Shown one piece after another: positions 46,493 through 55,170 of a DNA stretch of 64,000 bases. The first letter of the stretch is position 1, and each line of letters begins with the position of its first letter. The stretch is from a virus. The notes under the pieces were generated by a model. The model was given only the letters and a program-made list of their open reading frames with translations. It was not told the origin of the DNA and made no database searches. The stretch is from positions 30,106-94,105 of IMG/VR virus record IMGVR_UViG_3300033984_000205; one strand, written 5' to 3'. A program made the translations under genes and the position numbers.

Positions 46493-48907
46493 TTATTTTC
46501 CTGCTCCCTTTTGAGCAATTTCTTTAGCCTTTAGTTTATTTTTCTCTTTGTCATCCTGTATTTGATGATCAATTAGTTTAGCTTGATTAGCAACTTGTGC
46601 TCTCTTAATTTCAGCATCAACTCCATATTTAGCAACTTCAAGTACATCAGGAGTGCCATCATTATCTTGGTCTTTATTAATATCAAATCCCATAGAAAGA
46701 ATAGTTTGTTTCTGAATCTCAGTTTTTCTTCTTTCTTCTTCTTTAAGAGTAATCATATCAGCTTCATGTGCCCATTCTTCTTTCTTAAACTCAAGTTCTT
46801 TTTGTTGGAAGTCTGCTTTAGCTTTTTCTTGTGCTTGTGCCTGTGCTTGTTCTCTATTAGATCTAAGTTCTTCAGAAACAAGTAAAGCTTCTTCAGCTTC
46901 TTGTATAGAATCTTGTTTAATAACTTTAAGGACATCAGATAATTCAATTTTTTGATTCTGCATTGCAGCATGAGCAAGTTGTTGAATAGTCTGTTTAATT
47001 TCTTCTGACATAGAAGAGTCTTCCATAAATAAACCTAATGTACTTTCATCAAGTAAGTTTATATCCATCTGTAACATCTCTATAGACATATCATCTAAGA
47101 TATAAGTGATATTCTTTTTATCAGAGTTAGCATAAGCTACCTTAGCAATATCAAGTAATCCTTGAAGTACATTTCTTTTAATACAATTGTGTAAGTCAAA
47201 GTAAGGTTCAAGCATATGAGAAGTCTGCACTAGGTTTTGTTGATTGTTTCCAACTCTTTCAGATACAGAAGTTTGACCTAATACAGGGTCTGTAATACCC
47301 ACAGATTTACCACATTTTTGTTCTAAGTAATCTGCAAGTTGAATATATTTCTGAATATCAGAAGCCAATGAAAGGTCTAGAGTCTTAGCAATAGTATTTA
47401 CATCACTTTGATTCATTCCTTCTTCATCAGGATTGTACCACATAAAAGGAGTACTTTCAAAGAAGTATTGCCACTTCTTAAGATCTATTCCAGAGTCAGT
47501 AGGAATAGCATTGATGTTCATTAAGATTTTCTTCCCTTTATCTGAAGCCAAGAGTAACTCTAATCTGTACATTACTATGTTATAGTAGTACTGATAAACT
47601 TTCATTCTATCCATTACAGAAGTAGGTTGAGAGTTTATGTTATCATAGATTGCACCATAATAAGGTAAATTACATTTATAGATATTGTCCATATCTTTAA
47701 ACTGTCCTGGAATTGGTCTCATTTCTTTGTAAATGTCAGCACCAATTTTATATCCTTCATATACTTCAGGAATCCATTCATACTTAATTTTTACATCTCC
47801 ATTTTCTTTATCAAGTCTATAAGTTTCATCAACCATAAACTTAGTTTGGAGAATACCATCTTGATCTATATAATCTAACCAACCTATTTTTCTAAGTCCT
47901 TTAAATACACAATGCAATACCCTTACTGCATTTTTATCTTCATAAGTTAGATACTCATCAAAGTTAAATAAGTTATCATGTACTCTTTGAGTAATATGAT
48001 GATTGTAATTTCTCCAAAGAGTATCTATTTCTTTATCAGTAAGTTCAAAAGTCTGTACAATTTGTGAAGGGTGCATTCTGTATTCTGCTGCAGCCCACTC
48101 TCCTTGTTCTATGTAGTCAAGGTCTGAAGCTTTATCACAAGAAAATCTAACAGGGTTTACAACTTTCATTGCTGGTTCTCCATTGATTATTCCTAACCAA
48201 TATACTTCATAAGCTGAGATTAAACCATGTTTCCAACCATTATTAAACTTCTTTTTGACATCAAGTTTCTTAATTAAGTAATTAACAATCTGTTGTCCTT
48301 GTACTTCAGCAGGGTCTCTATGATCCCTTTTCATGTATGCTCTTACTTTATCAGGAGTTGCAGCTTCAATTTCAGCTTGCATTTTTTCTTGCATTTGTTG
48401 AGACTCTTGTTCAGTGAGTTCTCTTCCTTTCATTTGAGCCTGATACTCTTTTTCTTTTTGTTGTGTAATAGGAGCCATTATAGAGTTAACAACAAAGTCA
48501 GTTATTCTTTTAGTCTCTTCTTCTACTTTTCTATTTGATGCTTCTTTATTAGTGGCAATGACTCTATAACCAAAAGGTCTTTTCATTTCCATACCAATTA
48601 AAGCTTTTACTCTATAAGAACAAATATCTCTATTTGCCATTTGAGCTGGCATCTCTCCCTGGTCAGCCCCATAAGGACTAGCTACATAAGCAAAGTCAGA
48701 GAGGTCAATTATGTTATTAAATAAATCATAATTTACCCTCATTCTTTTATACTCATTAACCCCTCCATATCCAATAGATAAGAAGTTGGCTTTAGTATCA
48801 TACATGTCAATCTTTTCTCTATACCAAAGAAAGTTATTATCTTCCTTTTCTCTTCTGCTAAGTCTCTCAGTAGAATATGACTTGGGTTGCGTAACTGGTT
48901 GATTCAT
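46493..48907 (-). CDS. Portal protein, 804 aa
   Basis: The portal is placed right after the terminase gene, as in almost all tailed phages. It has the expected length for crAss-like portals (about 800 residues). The N-terminal part has FLWYREKIDMYDTKANFLSI and a conserved-looking ICSYRVKALIGMEMKRPFGY. The C-terminal part is long and coiled (EQAQAQAQEKAKADFQQKEL; DDKEKNKLKAKEIAQKGAGK), likely the barrel and inner crown. It forms the dodecameric ring through which DNA is packed and ejected. It starts 34 bases after the terminase stop. Assigned by position, length and helical pattern. Confidence 0.85.
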   Translation of the reverse strand: MNQPVTQPKSYSTERLSRREKEDNNFLWYREKIDMYDTKANFLSIGYGGVNEYKRMRVNYDLFNNIIDLSDFAYVASPYGADQGEMPAQMANRDICSYRVKALIGMEMKRPFGYRVIATNKEASNRKVEEETKRITDFVVNSIMAPITQQKEKEYQAQMKGRELTEQESQQMQEKMQAEIEAATPDKVRAYMKRDHRDPAEVQGQQIVNYLIKKLDVKKKFNNGWKHGLISAYEVYWLGIINGEPAMKVVNPVRFSCDKASDLDYIEQGEWAAAEYRMHPSQIVQTFELTDKEIDTLWRNYNHHITQRVHDNLFNFDEYLTYEDKNAVRVLHCVFKGLRKIGWLDYIDQDGILQTKFMVDETYRLDKENGDVKIKYEWIPEVYEGYKIGADIYKEMRPIPGQFKDMDNIYKCNLPYYGAIYDNINSQPTSVMDRMKVYQYYYNIVMYRLELLLASDKGKKILMNINAIPTDSGIDLKKWQYFFESTPFMWYNPDEEGMNQSDVNTIAKTLDLSLASDIQKYIQLADYLEQKCGKSVGITDPVLGQTSVSERVGNNQQNLVQTSHMLEPYFDLHNCIKRNVLQGLLDIAKVAYANSDKKNITYILDDMSIEMLQMDINLLDESTLGLFMEDSSMSEEIKQTIQQLAHAAMQNQKIELSDVLKVIKQDSIQEAEEALLVSEELRSNREQAQAQAQEKAKADFQQKELEFKKEEWAHEADMITLKEEERRKTEIQKQTILSMGFDINKDQDNDGTPDVLEVAKYGVDAEIKRAQVANQAKLIDHQIQDDKEKNKLKAKEIAQKGAGK

Positions 48908-48941
48908 TTGTTTAAAAGATAAGTATTCACAAAAGTAATAA

Positions 48942-51089
48942 TTATTTTAATGACTGTAGAGCATTTCTACCATTATTTTTTGAGTACATAGTTCCCATCA
49001 TATCTAAAAGTTGTTTTGCTTTAGCATTTCCTTTTGATTTTGGTTGGTATTCTTTTCCATGTAAGTCTTCTTGATCTTGAAACATAACTTGCATAAGTGC
49101 CATGACCCTATCAAAGTTTCCCTTTCTATTATAACTAATTAACTCTTCTAATAGTCCAATAGAATAAATTTGATCTAAAGCTCTAATAGGCATACCATCA
49201 TCATCAAAGTCAAGAGTCTCTAACAACCAAGATTTAATATACTTTTCTCCTGCATCTTTAAGTTGATCTATCATGTGACAACCATATAACCTATTTACTT
49301 TAGAATTCTTAACATTCTTCTTTATAACTTCATCAGGTTGATAAGCTAAATAGTGCAATTGTTTTCTTCTTCTGAAGTAATCTTTAACATGGGTTACTTC
49401 ATTCTCATGCATAATAGTAGTGTTGTATAACTCAGCAAATAATCTACAAATGTAGTTTACATCATCTGCTTCTCCAGGTCTACCTACATATTCTGCAACA
49501 ATTATTCTTTTAGTTCTATCTCCTATAATTACACTCTTATAGACATAAACAGCAGCAAGAGAAGTACCTTGTGCCTGTCTGTAAGGGTCATAACCTATTT
49601 TGTAAGCATTTCTTTGAGGTACTTCAGCAGGATATTCATAGATAACAGGACACCCTTCTAGAGAAGTATTGTCAGGTTTCATTCTATAAATTACATTAGC
49701 TGAGCCATCAAGTATAGGTTCTGCTTTAACTTTTTTAGATTCATAATCATAGAATAGTTTAACAGGAGTTCCCATAATCATATGAAGATTCTTTGCTTTA
49801 ACTATTTCTAATTGTCTCTTTAATTCAAGTACAGGAAAGTTATTTACACTGACCATACCAAAGGCTTCAAATGGGCCCAAAGGCTTCTCCTGCATTCTCT
49901 TCTGAATATCAGCAGATGTAGCACCATTATCTAATAAGATTTTTCTATTAGCAAGTTCTACTTGTTTAGCCCCTTCTCTATCAGAGTTGCCTTGTTCATC
50001 ATAGTAACCTTCCATATTCCAAGTAATAGGGTGGAAGAATCCACACTTCATATCCTCAGAATCTTCATCCCAAATATTTTGAAATGGTAGCATACCAAAT
50101 CTTAAAGGACTAGAGTGCATTTCAGAATAATCTGCAGTACCTCCTTCCATATCTCCTGATGTACCAAATACAGTAATCATACCTGTTTTAATATCTCCTG
50201 CCATAACACAATCCTGAGTAGCAGCATAAGAACTCTTAAGTAATCCAGGTGTACCAAAAGCTCCTGACTCTTCAAAGATTACATCTCTAGCATCTTTACC
50301 CCTGGCAGCATCTGCATTATCTTTAAAAGTAAGTGCCATTATCTCAGACATAAACCCAGTCTCAACCTTTACACCATTTCTGTATTCAATAGTAGAAGCT
50401 TTAACGTGGTCCATTTTATCTACAACATCCTTAGGATATACCCAAGCTGTATGAGCATTAATAAAGTTAAGGTAATTGGAAGCCATTGTATAGATACCTT
50501 TAGGGTAAAGGAATTTCTTTTCATAAGCAGCAAATATAGTAAGAGCTCTAGGATAACATAAGTAATTCTTAACAGCAATAGCTGCATTCTTATACGAGTA
50601 TCCCTTTCTTCTAGACTTACCTACAATAAGATTGTATCCTCCTGTTAGGTATTCTTCATCAATTTTAACTTCAAGTTGAAGTCCTTTATATAGTTCAGAT
50701 AAATTTTCAGACTCACTTAAAGGAATCCCTAATCCATCAACTATACCATTGAAAGCAATTTCTCTTGCCCAAAAATAATTATAATCTCCATCCCAGAAAT
50801 CTGGGAAATCTGTAACTTTAGCTGACTTCTTTGCACTCATATCCTCTACTTTAAGGATAGGACAGAAGTTTAAATAGAAATAATGATCTCCAGTAATTTT
50901 TACACCCCCTACAGAATAACCATTAATAATTCTATTTCTTTGTTCTTGCCAATAAGTATACCAATCAGGAGAACCCCAAGGATCTAGACAGTAGGTATTA
51001 TACCTCTGAAACTTTCTAGCTTCTTCTCTAAACACTTCTGTGTTTATCCAAATCCCATCTGGGTTTCTGATTGCTCCTAATTTACTCAT
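48942..51089 (-). CDS. Terminase large subunit (ATPase-nuclease), 715 aa
   Basis: The ATPase domain has a Walker-A-like GKSRRKGYSYKNAAIAVK near residue 157 in the deviant crAss form, and a Walker-B segment DVIFEESGAFG near residue 268. A coupling-type motif is visible as MITVFGTSGDMEGGTADYSE near residue 305. The RNase-H-like nuclease part begins at KIGYDPYRQAQGTSLAAVY near residue 500, carrying the first acidic residue, and has further acidic motifs in the C-terminal 150 residues. It packs genome DNA through the portal. It follows the possible small subunit gene at 51090 by a zero-base gap. Assignment is confident. Confidence 0.9.
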   Translation of the reverse strand: MSKLGAIRNPDGIWINTEVFREEARKFQRYNTYCLDPWGSPDWYTYWQEQRNRIINGYSVGGVKITGDHYFYLNFCPILKVEDMSAKKSAKVTDFPDFWDGDYNYFWAREIAFNGIVDGLGIPLSESENLSELYKGLQLEVKIDEEYLTGGYNLIVGKSRRKGYSYKNAAIAVKNYLCYPRALTIFAAYEKKFLYPKGIYTMASNYLNFINAHTAWVYPKDVVDKMDHVKASTIEYRNGVKVETGFMSEIMALTFKDNADAARGKDARDVIFEESGAFGTPGLLKSSYAATQDCVMAGDIKTGMITVFGTSGDMEGGTADYSEMHSSPLRFGMLPFQNIWDEDSEDMKCGFFHPITWNMEGYYDEQGNSDREGAKQVELANRKILLDNGATSADIQKRMQEKPLGPFEAFGMVSVNNFPVLELKRQLEIVKAKNLHMIMGTPVKLFYDYESKKVKAEPILDGSANVIYRMKPDNTSLEGCPVIYEYPAEVPQRNAYKIGYDPYRQAQGTSLAAVYVYKSVIIGDRTKRIIVAEYVGRPGEADDVNYICRLFAELYNTTIMHENEVTHVKDYFRRRKQLHYLAYQPDEVIKKNVKNSKVNRLYGCHMIDQLKDAGEKYIKSWLLETLDFDDDGMPIRALDQIYSIGLLEELISYNRKGNFDRVMALMQVMFQDQEDLHGKEYQPKSKGNAKAKQLLDMMGTMYSKNNGRNALQSLK

Positions 51090-51665
51090 TTATTTTAAAC
51101 TGTTTGGGTCTGCAAATGGACTTACTATTTTCTGTCCTTTCTTTTTAACCTCTTCAAATACCTCATTATCAACTTTTTCTCTAAGAGTATTTAAGTTTTC
51201 TAGTACTCTAGAAGTATCATTTAAAGCTGAGGTTATATCTTTAGGTTTAAAGATTGGTGCACCTGTTCTGAGATTAACATCATTCATGCTGAATCCAATA
51301 AAGAACTGTTGCATCTTTTCAGCAGCTGATTTAGCAGCCATATAGTAATTATAAGTCACAGAAGCTTCAGCTTGAAACTCTTTAAGCTTAGCAATACCTC
51401 TAAGAAGTAAAGGATCATTTTGGTCCCACTCTGTCCTTGTGATTATATCTTTTATAATCTTATCAGGTCTCTGGTCTTCAGAGTATCCTGAGTAAGGATT
51501 AGATTTCTGAATAGATGCCATGAATTCAATATAAGAGAAGTCTTCTATAGCATATCTTTTATCTGCAGATTCATCTCTTTCCCATATCTCTTTGAATGGA
51601 GGTATAAGTAAAACTTGTGTTGTAGGAGAGACTACTTTGCTCTCTACTGTAAATAGTAAACTCAT
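51090..51665 (-). CDS. Conserved protein upstream of terminase, possible small terminase subunit, 191 aa
   Basis: The protein begins MSLLFTVESKVVSPTTQVLL and has a long helical centre (LLRGIAKLKEFQAEASVTYN) and a C-terminal coiled coil (TSRVLENLNTLREKVDNEVF). It is immediately before and adjacent to the terminase gene. Small terminase subunits are helical, DNA-binding oligomers encoded at this position. I see no clear helix-turn-helix, so the identification rests on location and helical content. It overlaps the preceding gene by 4 bases (ATGA), implying coupled translation. Confidence 0.45.
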   Translation of the reverse strand: MSLLFTVESKVVSPTTQVLLIPPFKEIWERDESADKRYAIEDFSYIEFMASIQKSNPYSGYSEDQRPDKIIKDIITRTEWDQNDPLLLRGIAKLKEFQAEASVTYNYYMAAKSAAEKMQQFFIGFSMNDVNLRTGAPIFKPKDITSALNDTSRVLENLNTLREKVDNEVFEEVKKKGQKIVSPFADPNSLK

Positions 51666-51916
51666 ATAGTTTGTTGTTGAGGGTTAAGTAACTGTTTTAA
51701 CTCTTCGTAAGTAAGTACACTAGCAAAGTTATCAGCTGCTGAATAGATTATACCATACTCAAAACCATCAGGTTCTTTAGCAATACCTATGGCATCTATC
51801 TTAAAGAAAGTCATTAGTCTTGTTTCACAATTAGTTACATGAGAAGTTAACCCCATTTTTTCTAGGTTATCAGTCTCATCTGTATTGAAGTAAATTTCTA
51901 ATTCAATTGGTAGCAT
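51662..51916 (-). CDS. Small hypothetical protein, 84 aa
   Basis: The protein is MLPIELEIYFNTDETDNLEK followed by MGLTSHVTNCETRLMTFFKI, DAIGIAKEPDGFEYGIIYSA and a short tail. It is mixed alpha/beta with no recognised motif. It overlaps the following gene by ATGA and follows the endolysin by 3 bases, so it belongs to the same run. Function not recognised. Confidence 0.65.
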   Translation of the reverse strand: MLPIELEIYFNTDETDNLEKMGLTSHVTNCETRLMTFFKIDAIGIAKEPDGFEYGIIYSAADNFASVLTYEELKQLLNPQQQTI

Positions 51917-51919
51917 AGT

Positions 51920-52498
51920 TTATACTTTAAAGATTGCTATTGATCTGTTTAACCAGCCTTTTAAAAACTTTTTAAGTTTAATATTTACTCTTACAAGACT
52001 ATTATAAACTGTATTTCTAGCTAAGTATAAACACTCTTCAGTTACATGAAGCATTTTCTCCCTAGTTGCAGGTCCAATGATCCCATCTTGTGGGACTTTT
52101 GCACAACCTTGCATTATTTTGATTGCTCTAGCATTTCCCATGTTATAAGCAGTATCAAAGTACATAAGTCTTGCTTCAAGAGGAAGGATAAATGCATTTA
52201 TTGCTCTATAATACTTAGTATAAGCAATAGCTGCAGCTTCTTCATAGGTAGTATCCTTAAAATCATCAAGATTTTTAAACATTTCTTTGTTGTGATTATA
52301 AGCAATCCCCCAAAGAGTCCAACCTCCAGAATCTCCAGCAACATTGTGAAGACTTCCCCCTGCTTTAGGGTTTTTTACGCCTTCCCAAACTAAAGTTCTG
52401 TTAAAAATGTACTCTTTAAAGTACTCGAATTCCTTTTCTACTGTTGGATTAGCCTTAGCTAGCCTTAAATAGTCTGCTATAGTGAGTTTATTTGCCAT
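51920..52498 (-). CDS. Endolysin, GH108 N-acetylmuramidase type, 192 aa
   Basis: The N-terminal domain shows the GH108 pattern: a catalytic Glu in WEGVKNPKAGG, then VAGDSGGWTLWGIAYN, equivalent to the family's D-x-G-G-x-T-x-x-G-I. The C-terminal part (QDGIIGPATREKML) matches the PG_binding_3 peptidoglycan-binding domain usually found with GH108. The enzyme would cut the glycan chain of host peptidoglycan. No signal peptide is seen, so holin-dependent release is expected; the holin is at 29969-30553. The gene overlaps the DUF1573-like gene by one base (TAATG). Family assignment is strong. Confidence 0.85.
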   Translation of the reverse strand: MANKLTIADYLRLAKANPTVEKEFEYFKEYIFNRTLVWEGVKNPKAGGSLHNVAGDSGGWTLWGIAYNHNKEMFKNLDDFKDTTYEEAAAIAYTKYYRAINAFILPLEARLMYFDTAYNMGNARAIKIMQGCAKVPQDGIIGPATREKMLHVTEECLYLARNTVYNSLVRVNIKLKKFLKGWLNRSIAIFKV

Positions 52499-52791
52499 TA
52501 TCTAATCCTTGTTGCTTTAATAGTTAATATTTCTGTTATCTGATCTTCATATATAATGTCAATCCTTTTTGTAACTGATTGGGCCCCTTGAACTTGCTCA
52601 GGGATATTAGTATTACTATAAGTAATTACTAACTCTTTAGTTTGTTCATCATACTTAGTTGCAGTACATCCACAATAAGGCACTATTGCTGTTATTGTAG
52701 GTATGCTTTCTAAAGACCTGAAGATTATTTTTTTAGGAGAACCTGCTTTTATTATCCCTAAATTAATTTCTGATTTTTCCCAGTGACTCAT
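52498..52791 (-). CDS. DUF1573-like small Ig-fold protein, 97 aa
   Basis: The protein has the DUF1573 pattern: a first strand FGxIKxG-like (INLGIIKAGSPKKIIFRSL) and then IVPYCGCTATKY, matching the family's S-C-G-C-T segment. The rest is the expected beta-sandwich with YEDQITEILTIKATR at the end. DUF1573 proteins are common in Bacteroidota, usually as envelope or surface proteins, and short copies occur in their phages. No signal peptide is present, so a virion or cytosolic role is more likely. It overlaps the endolysin start by one base. Role unknown. Confidence 0.7.
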   Translation of the reverse strand: MSHWEKSEINLGIIKAGSPKKIIFRSLESIPTITAIVPYCGCTATKYDEQTKELVITYSNTNIPEQVQGAQSVTKRIDIIYEDQITEILTIKATRIR

Positions 52792-52794
52792 ATC

Positions 52795-53157
52795 TTAAAA
52801 TTTTTTATGGTGTGTTATTCTTAATTCAAAATCTCTTGACTTTCTTATATCCCAATACTTAAATTCAATATTATACTCTCTTTTGTAGATTAACCAATCA
52901 GTCTCATCTACCATTACAGGATAACATTTTGCATCACAAGTCTTGTTTGCCATTTGAAGTGCAGGAGTTGTGCAGCCACAGTGCACACATTCTCCATTAC
53001 TATAACATTCTTTATTCATAACAAACAACCTATAATTAATCTGCTCGAATATATGCAAAGGAAGTAACCAATTAAACCTTTTACTAAAGAAAAGTTTCTC
53101 TCTTAGATGTCCCTGAATATAAGCTTTGATGTTTTTATAATTAACTTTTGCTTTCAT
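52795..53157 (-). CDS. Small Cys-rich protein, possible zinc-binding, 120 aa
   Basis: The chain begins MKAKVNYKNIKAYIQGHLRE. Residues about 50-80 contain ECYSNGECVHCGCTTPALQM then TCDAKCYPVM, a set of seven cysteines (C-x5-C-x2-C-x-C and C-x3-C) suggestive of zinc or iron-sulfur binding. The C-terminus has YWDIRKSRDFELRITHHK. Similar Cys-rich small proteins are encoded near the terminase in crAss-like phages. The 5' end of this gene overlaps the HU-like gene by 17 bases. Role unknown. Confidence 0.65.
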   Translation of the reverse strand: MKAKVNYKNIKAYIQGHLREKLFFSKRFNWLLPLHIFEQINYRLFVMNKECYSNGECVHCGCTTPALQMANKTCDAKCYPVMVDETDWLIYKREYNIEFKYWDIRKSRDFELRITHHKKF

Positions 53158-53470
53158 TTTCTATTTCTTTTCGTTTAATAGCTGACTCTAGTTGTTCTTT
53201 CTTTTTAAAATAATTTAAAGGAGCTATTCTTTGTTCCTTGAACATCTTAGCATAGACCTGTAAATGATAATTTAACTTCTTTGGATAAGATACAAATGTA
53301 CCAAAAAATTGTAACCTTACATTAACAAATGTACCAGATTCAATTCCTTGCCTTACTTCAATAAAAGGAGCAGAGCAAATTTCAATACATTGTTCCTTTG
53401 TAAGATTGGGGTACTTTCCTCTTATAGACTGATAGTACTCTTCAATTAAATCGGCATTTAATAACCTCAT
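53141..53470 (-). CDS. HU/IHF-like small DNA-binding protein, 109 aa
   Basis: The chain begins MRLLNADLIEEYYQSIRGKY. The N-terminal helical region is followed by the strand-turn QFFGTFVSYPKKLNYHL, which looks like the HU/IHF G-x-F strand with a basic arm, and the C-terminus is basic. The HU/IHF match is weaker than that of the gene at 27730-28200. Crassvirales encode IHF-like subunits, so a second one is plausible. It lies in a run of short genes before the endolysin. The DNA-binding role is an inference. Confidence 0.4.
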   Translation of the reverse strand: MRLLNADLIEEYYQSIRGKYPNLTKEQCIEICSAPFIEVRQGIESGTFVNVRLQFFGTFVSYPKKLNYHLQVYAKMFKEQRIAPLNYFKKKEQLESAIKRKEIENESKS

Positions 53471-53703
53471 TACCTAAAAGTTTTTAAAAGGGCACTACCC
53501 TCTTTAGAATTTATTTCTACAATAGTTATAGGCATATCTTCAGGCAAAGTATAAACTTGAGGTCTACAATCTACTCCAGGAGTACTTCCTCTAGAGTCCC
53601 AAAATAATATTCTTTCTGTTTGATAAATTTCCATTACTTTGTCTACTGTTAAAGTAGATTCTTCTGGTAAGACATTGATGTCATAAATTAAAGTCTGTTT
53701 CAT
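53470..53703 (-). CDS. Small hypothetical protein, 77 aa
   Basis: The protein is MKQTLIYDINVLPEESTLTV followed by DKVMEIYQTERILFWDSRGS and a Val/Ile-rich tail. It is mixed alpha/beta with no recognised domain. It overlaps neighbours by 1 and 4 bases, so it is part of a tightly coupled run with the winged-helix gene at 53700 and the HU-like gene. Confidence 0.65.
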   Translation of the reverse strand: MKQTLIYDINVLPEESTLTVDKVMEIYQTERILFWDSRGSTPGVDCRPQVYTLPEDMPITIVEINSKEGSALLKTFR

Positions 53704-54056
53704 TCTTGTACTATTTTAAATTGATAAAATTGTTGTTTTTCTTCAGGGAGGAGTATACCAGCAACCTGGATAATTCCTCCTAAATCTTCTCTGATTGCAC
53801 CTTTACTCTTAAGAGAAGAAAGATGATTACTTAATCCACCATCTGACATAGAAAGTATGCTTTTTACTTCCTTTCTAAATGTAGTTCCAAACCTATCTTT
53901 CTCAGCAAGTTCCCCTTTAAATGACATAAATGTACCAAGAACTTCTCTTTCCTTTGGTGTCAATTCTATTGGTAAAAAGGGATTAATAATGCTTAAGTGA
54001 TAGATATAATATTGGGCATCTTTTAACCCAACAATTCCTTTTTGTATTATCTTCAT
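53700..54056 (-). CDS. Winged-helix (wHTH) transcription regulator-like protein, 118 aa
   Basis: Residues about 30-105 read as a winged helix-turn-helix: helix TPKEREVLGTFMSFKGELAE, recognition region KSILSMSDGGLSNHLSSLKS and a strand-wing with GAIREDLGGIIQVAGILLPE. 'GLSNHLSSLKSKGAI' fits the MarR/replication-initiator type of recognition helix followed by the wing. The position at the head of the late block makes a late-gene activator or a DNA-packaging factor plausible. No known regulator family can be named. It shares a 4-base overlap with the next gene. Confidence 0.6.
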   Translation of the reverse strand: MKIIQKGIVGLKDAQYYIYHLSIINPFLPIELTPKEREVLGTFMSFKGELAEKDRFGTTFRKEVKSILSMSDGGLSNHLSSLKSKGAIREDLGGIIQVAGILLPEEKQQFYQFKIVQE

Positions 54057-54066
54057 ATTTTATTTT

Positions 54067-54843
54067 TTATGGACAACATTGTGTGTAGAAAAAACTTAAA
54101 GCAGTCTCCTCACCATTACCCATGGCAAAAGTTAAGTCATTAATAACGCAAGGAGCACTTAAATTTGTACCTGTTAATAAATAATTTCTAACTCCAATAG
54201 TTCCTTGATTCCCAAACCCATTATCTTGAGTATTTCTCATTTGAATTAAGTTATTAATACGAAGTAAAGCGGGGTCAAACCTATAAATTACCATACCAAC
54301 TAAAGGACAAGCAAAATCAGAAGCACTAATAGTTAAAGCAGGATTTTCACTAGCTATAAATACAGAACCAACTTGAGACATAGCAGATAAATCTACTGCC
54401 CCAATATAATAACCATTCAAATAAATATCAAAGTTATCATCCGTAATACTATTCTCATTACATATCTGTAACACTACTACTCTATCAGAACAAGTGGGAG
54501 GGACAGGAATATCTTCATTTTCTACAATAAAAGCAACTTCACTTCCTACAGGTACAGGGTTACCTTCATCATCTAGTAACCTTACTGTATAATCCCCTAA
54601 TCCAGGATATACACTTTCAGATTCTGTAGTCCATCCTTGAGTCAATGTATTAAGTGTCTCAGGGGTTATAGTACTAGGATCAGTTCCACCTTCTACCCAA
54701 TCTACAACCTGACTTGCATAAGCCTTACTAATATACAAATTCCTTAATTCATTACCTGACATTACAACATAATTAGGATCAATTATATTGTCTTGAGTTA
54801 TAAAGCTTGCTTGTATATTGTAACTTCCTTGATCTTCTGCCAT
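54067..54843 (-). CDS. Hypothetical virion-type protein, 258 aa
   Basis: The protein starts MAEDQGSYNIQASFITQDNI. It has a low-charge, beta-rich composition, an EVAFIVENEDIPVPPTCSDR segment and ends TQCCP. Its Asn/Thr/Gly-rich, acidic makeup resembles virion decoration or fibre proteins of the adhesin block rather than enzymes. It is the second gene of the late block, 10 bases before the winged-helix gene. No family recognised. Confidence 0.55.
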   Translation of the reverse strand: MAEDQGSYNIQASFITQDNIIDPNYVVMSGNELRNLYISKAYASQVVDWVEGGTDPSTITPETLNTLTQGWTTESESVYPGLGDYTVRLLDDEGNPVPVGSEVAFIVENEDIPVPPTCSDRVVVLQICNENSITDDNFDIYLNGYYIGAVDLSAMSQVGSVFIASENPALTISASDFACPLVGMVIYRFDPALLRINNLIQMRNTQDNGFGNQGTIGVRNYLLTGTNLSAPCVINDLTFAMGNGEETALSFFYTQCCP

Positions 54844-54849
54844 AATATA

Positions 54850-55170
54850 TTATTTTAAATTAGTTAATCTATTTACTTCATTAATCTGATCATTGTCAAT
54901 TATATCTTGTCTGTTCAATACTCCTAACATAAGATACCTATGTACATTAGAATGAATGCCATGAATAGCTTTGGCTTCTGCAGGGTCAGCGTATTTCATA
55001 GGAATCAGATAATATTTACTATCATATCTCTTCCTAACCAAAGTGCTGAATTCAATACTACTGTCTGTGACTTCTCTCCTTACAATAGGATATAAAGGGT
55101 AACTATTCTTTAGACTTTCTGGAGTCTCTTCCTTTAATTCTTTAGCTCTTTGAGATAGAGTCTTAGCCAT
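54850..55170 (-). CDS. First gene of the late block, 106 aa
   Basis: The start is placed at the ATG at 55170 (MAKTLSQRAKELKEETPESL). A frame from a TTG at 55194 would be eight residues longer and is less likely. The protein is basic, helical at its N-terminus and contains YDSKYYLIPMKYADPAEAKA. No domain recognised. It lies next to the divergent control region and so is the first gene transcribed leftward. Confidence 0.6.
   Translation of the reverse strand: MAKTLSQRAKELKEETPESLKNSYPLYPIVRREVTDSSIEFSTLVRKRYDSKYYLIPMKYADPAEAKAIHGIHSNVHRYLMLGVLNRQDIIDNDQINEVNRLTNLK

Noticed and set aside
46753-46977. 74-aa minus-strand frame inside the portal gene
   Set aside because: It is a +1 shadow of the portal coding sequence, Lys/Leu-rich from an A-rich stretch.
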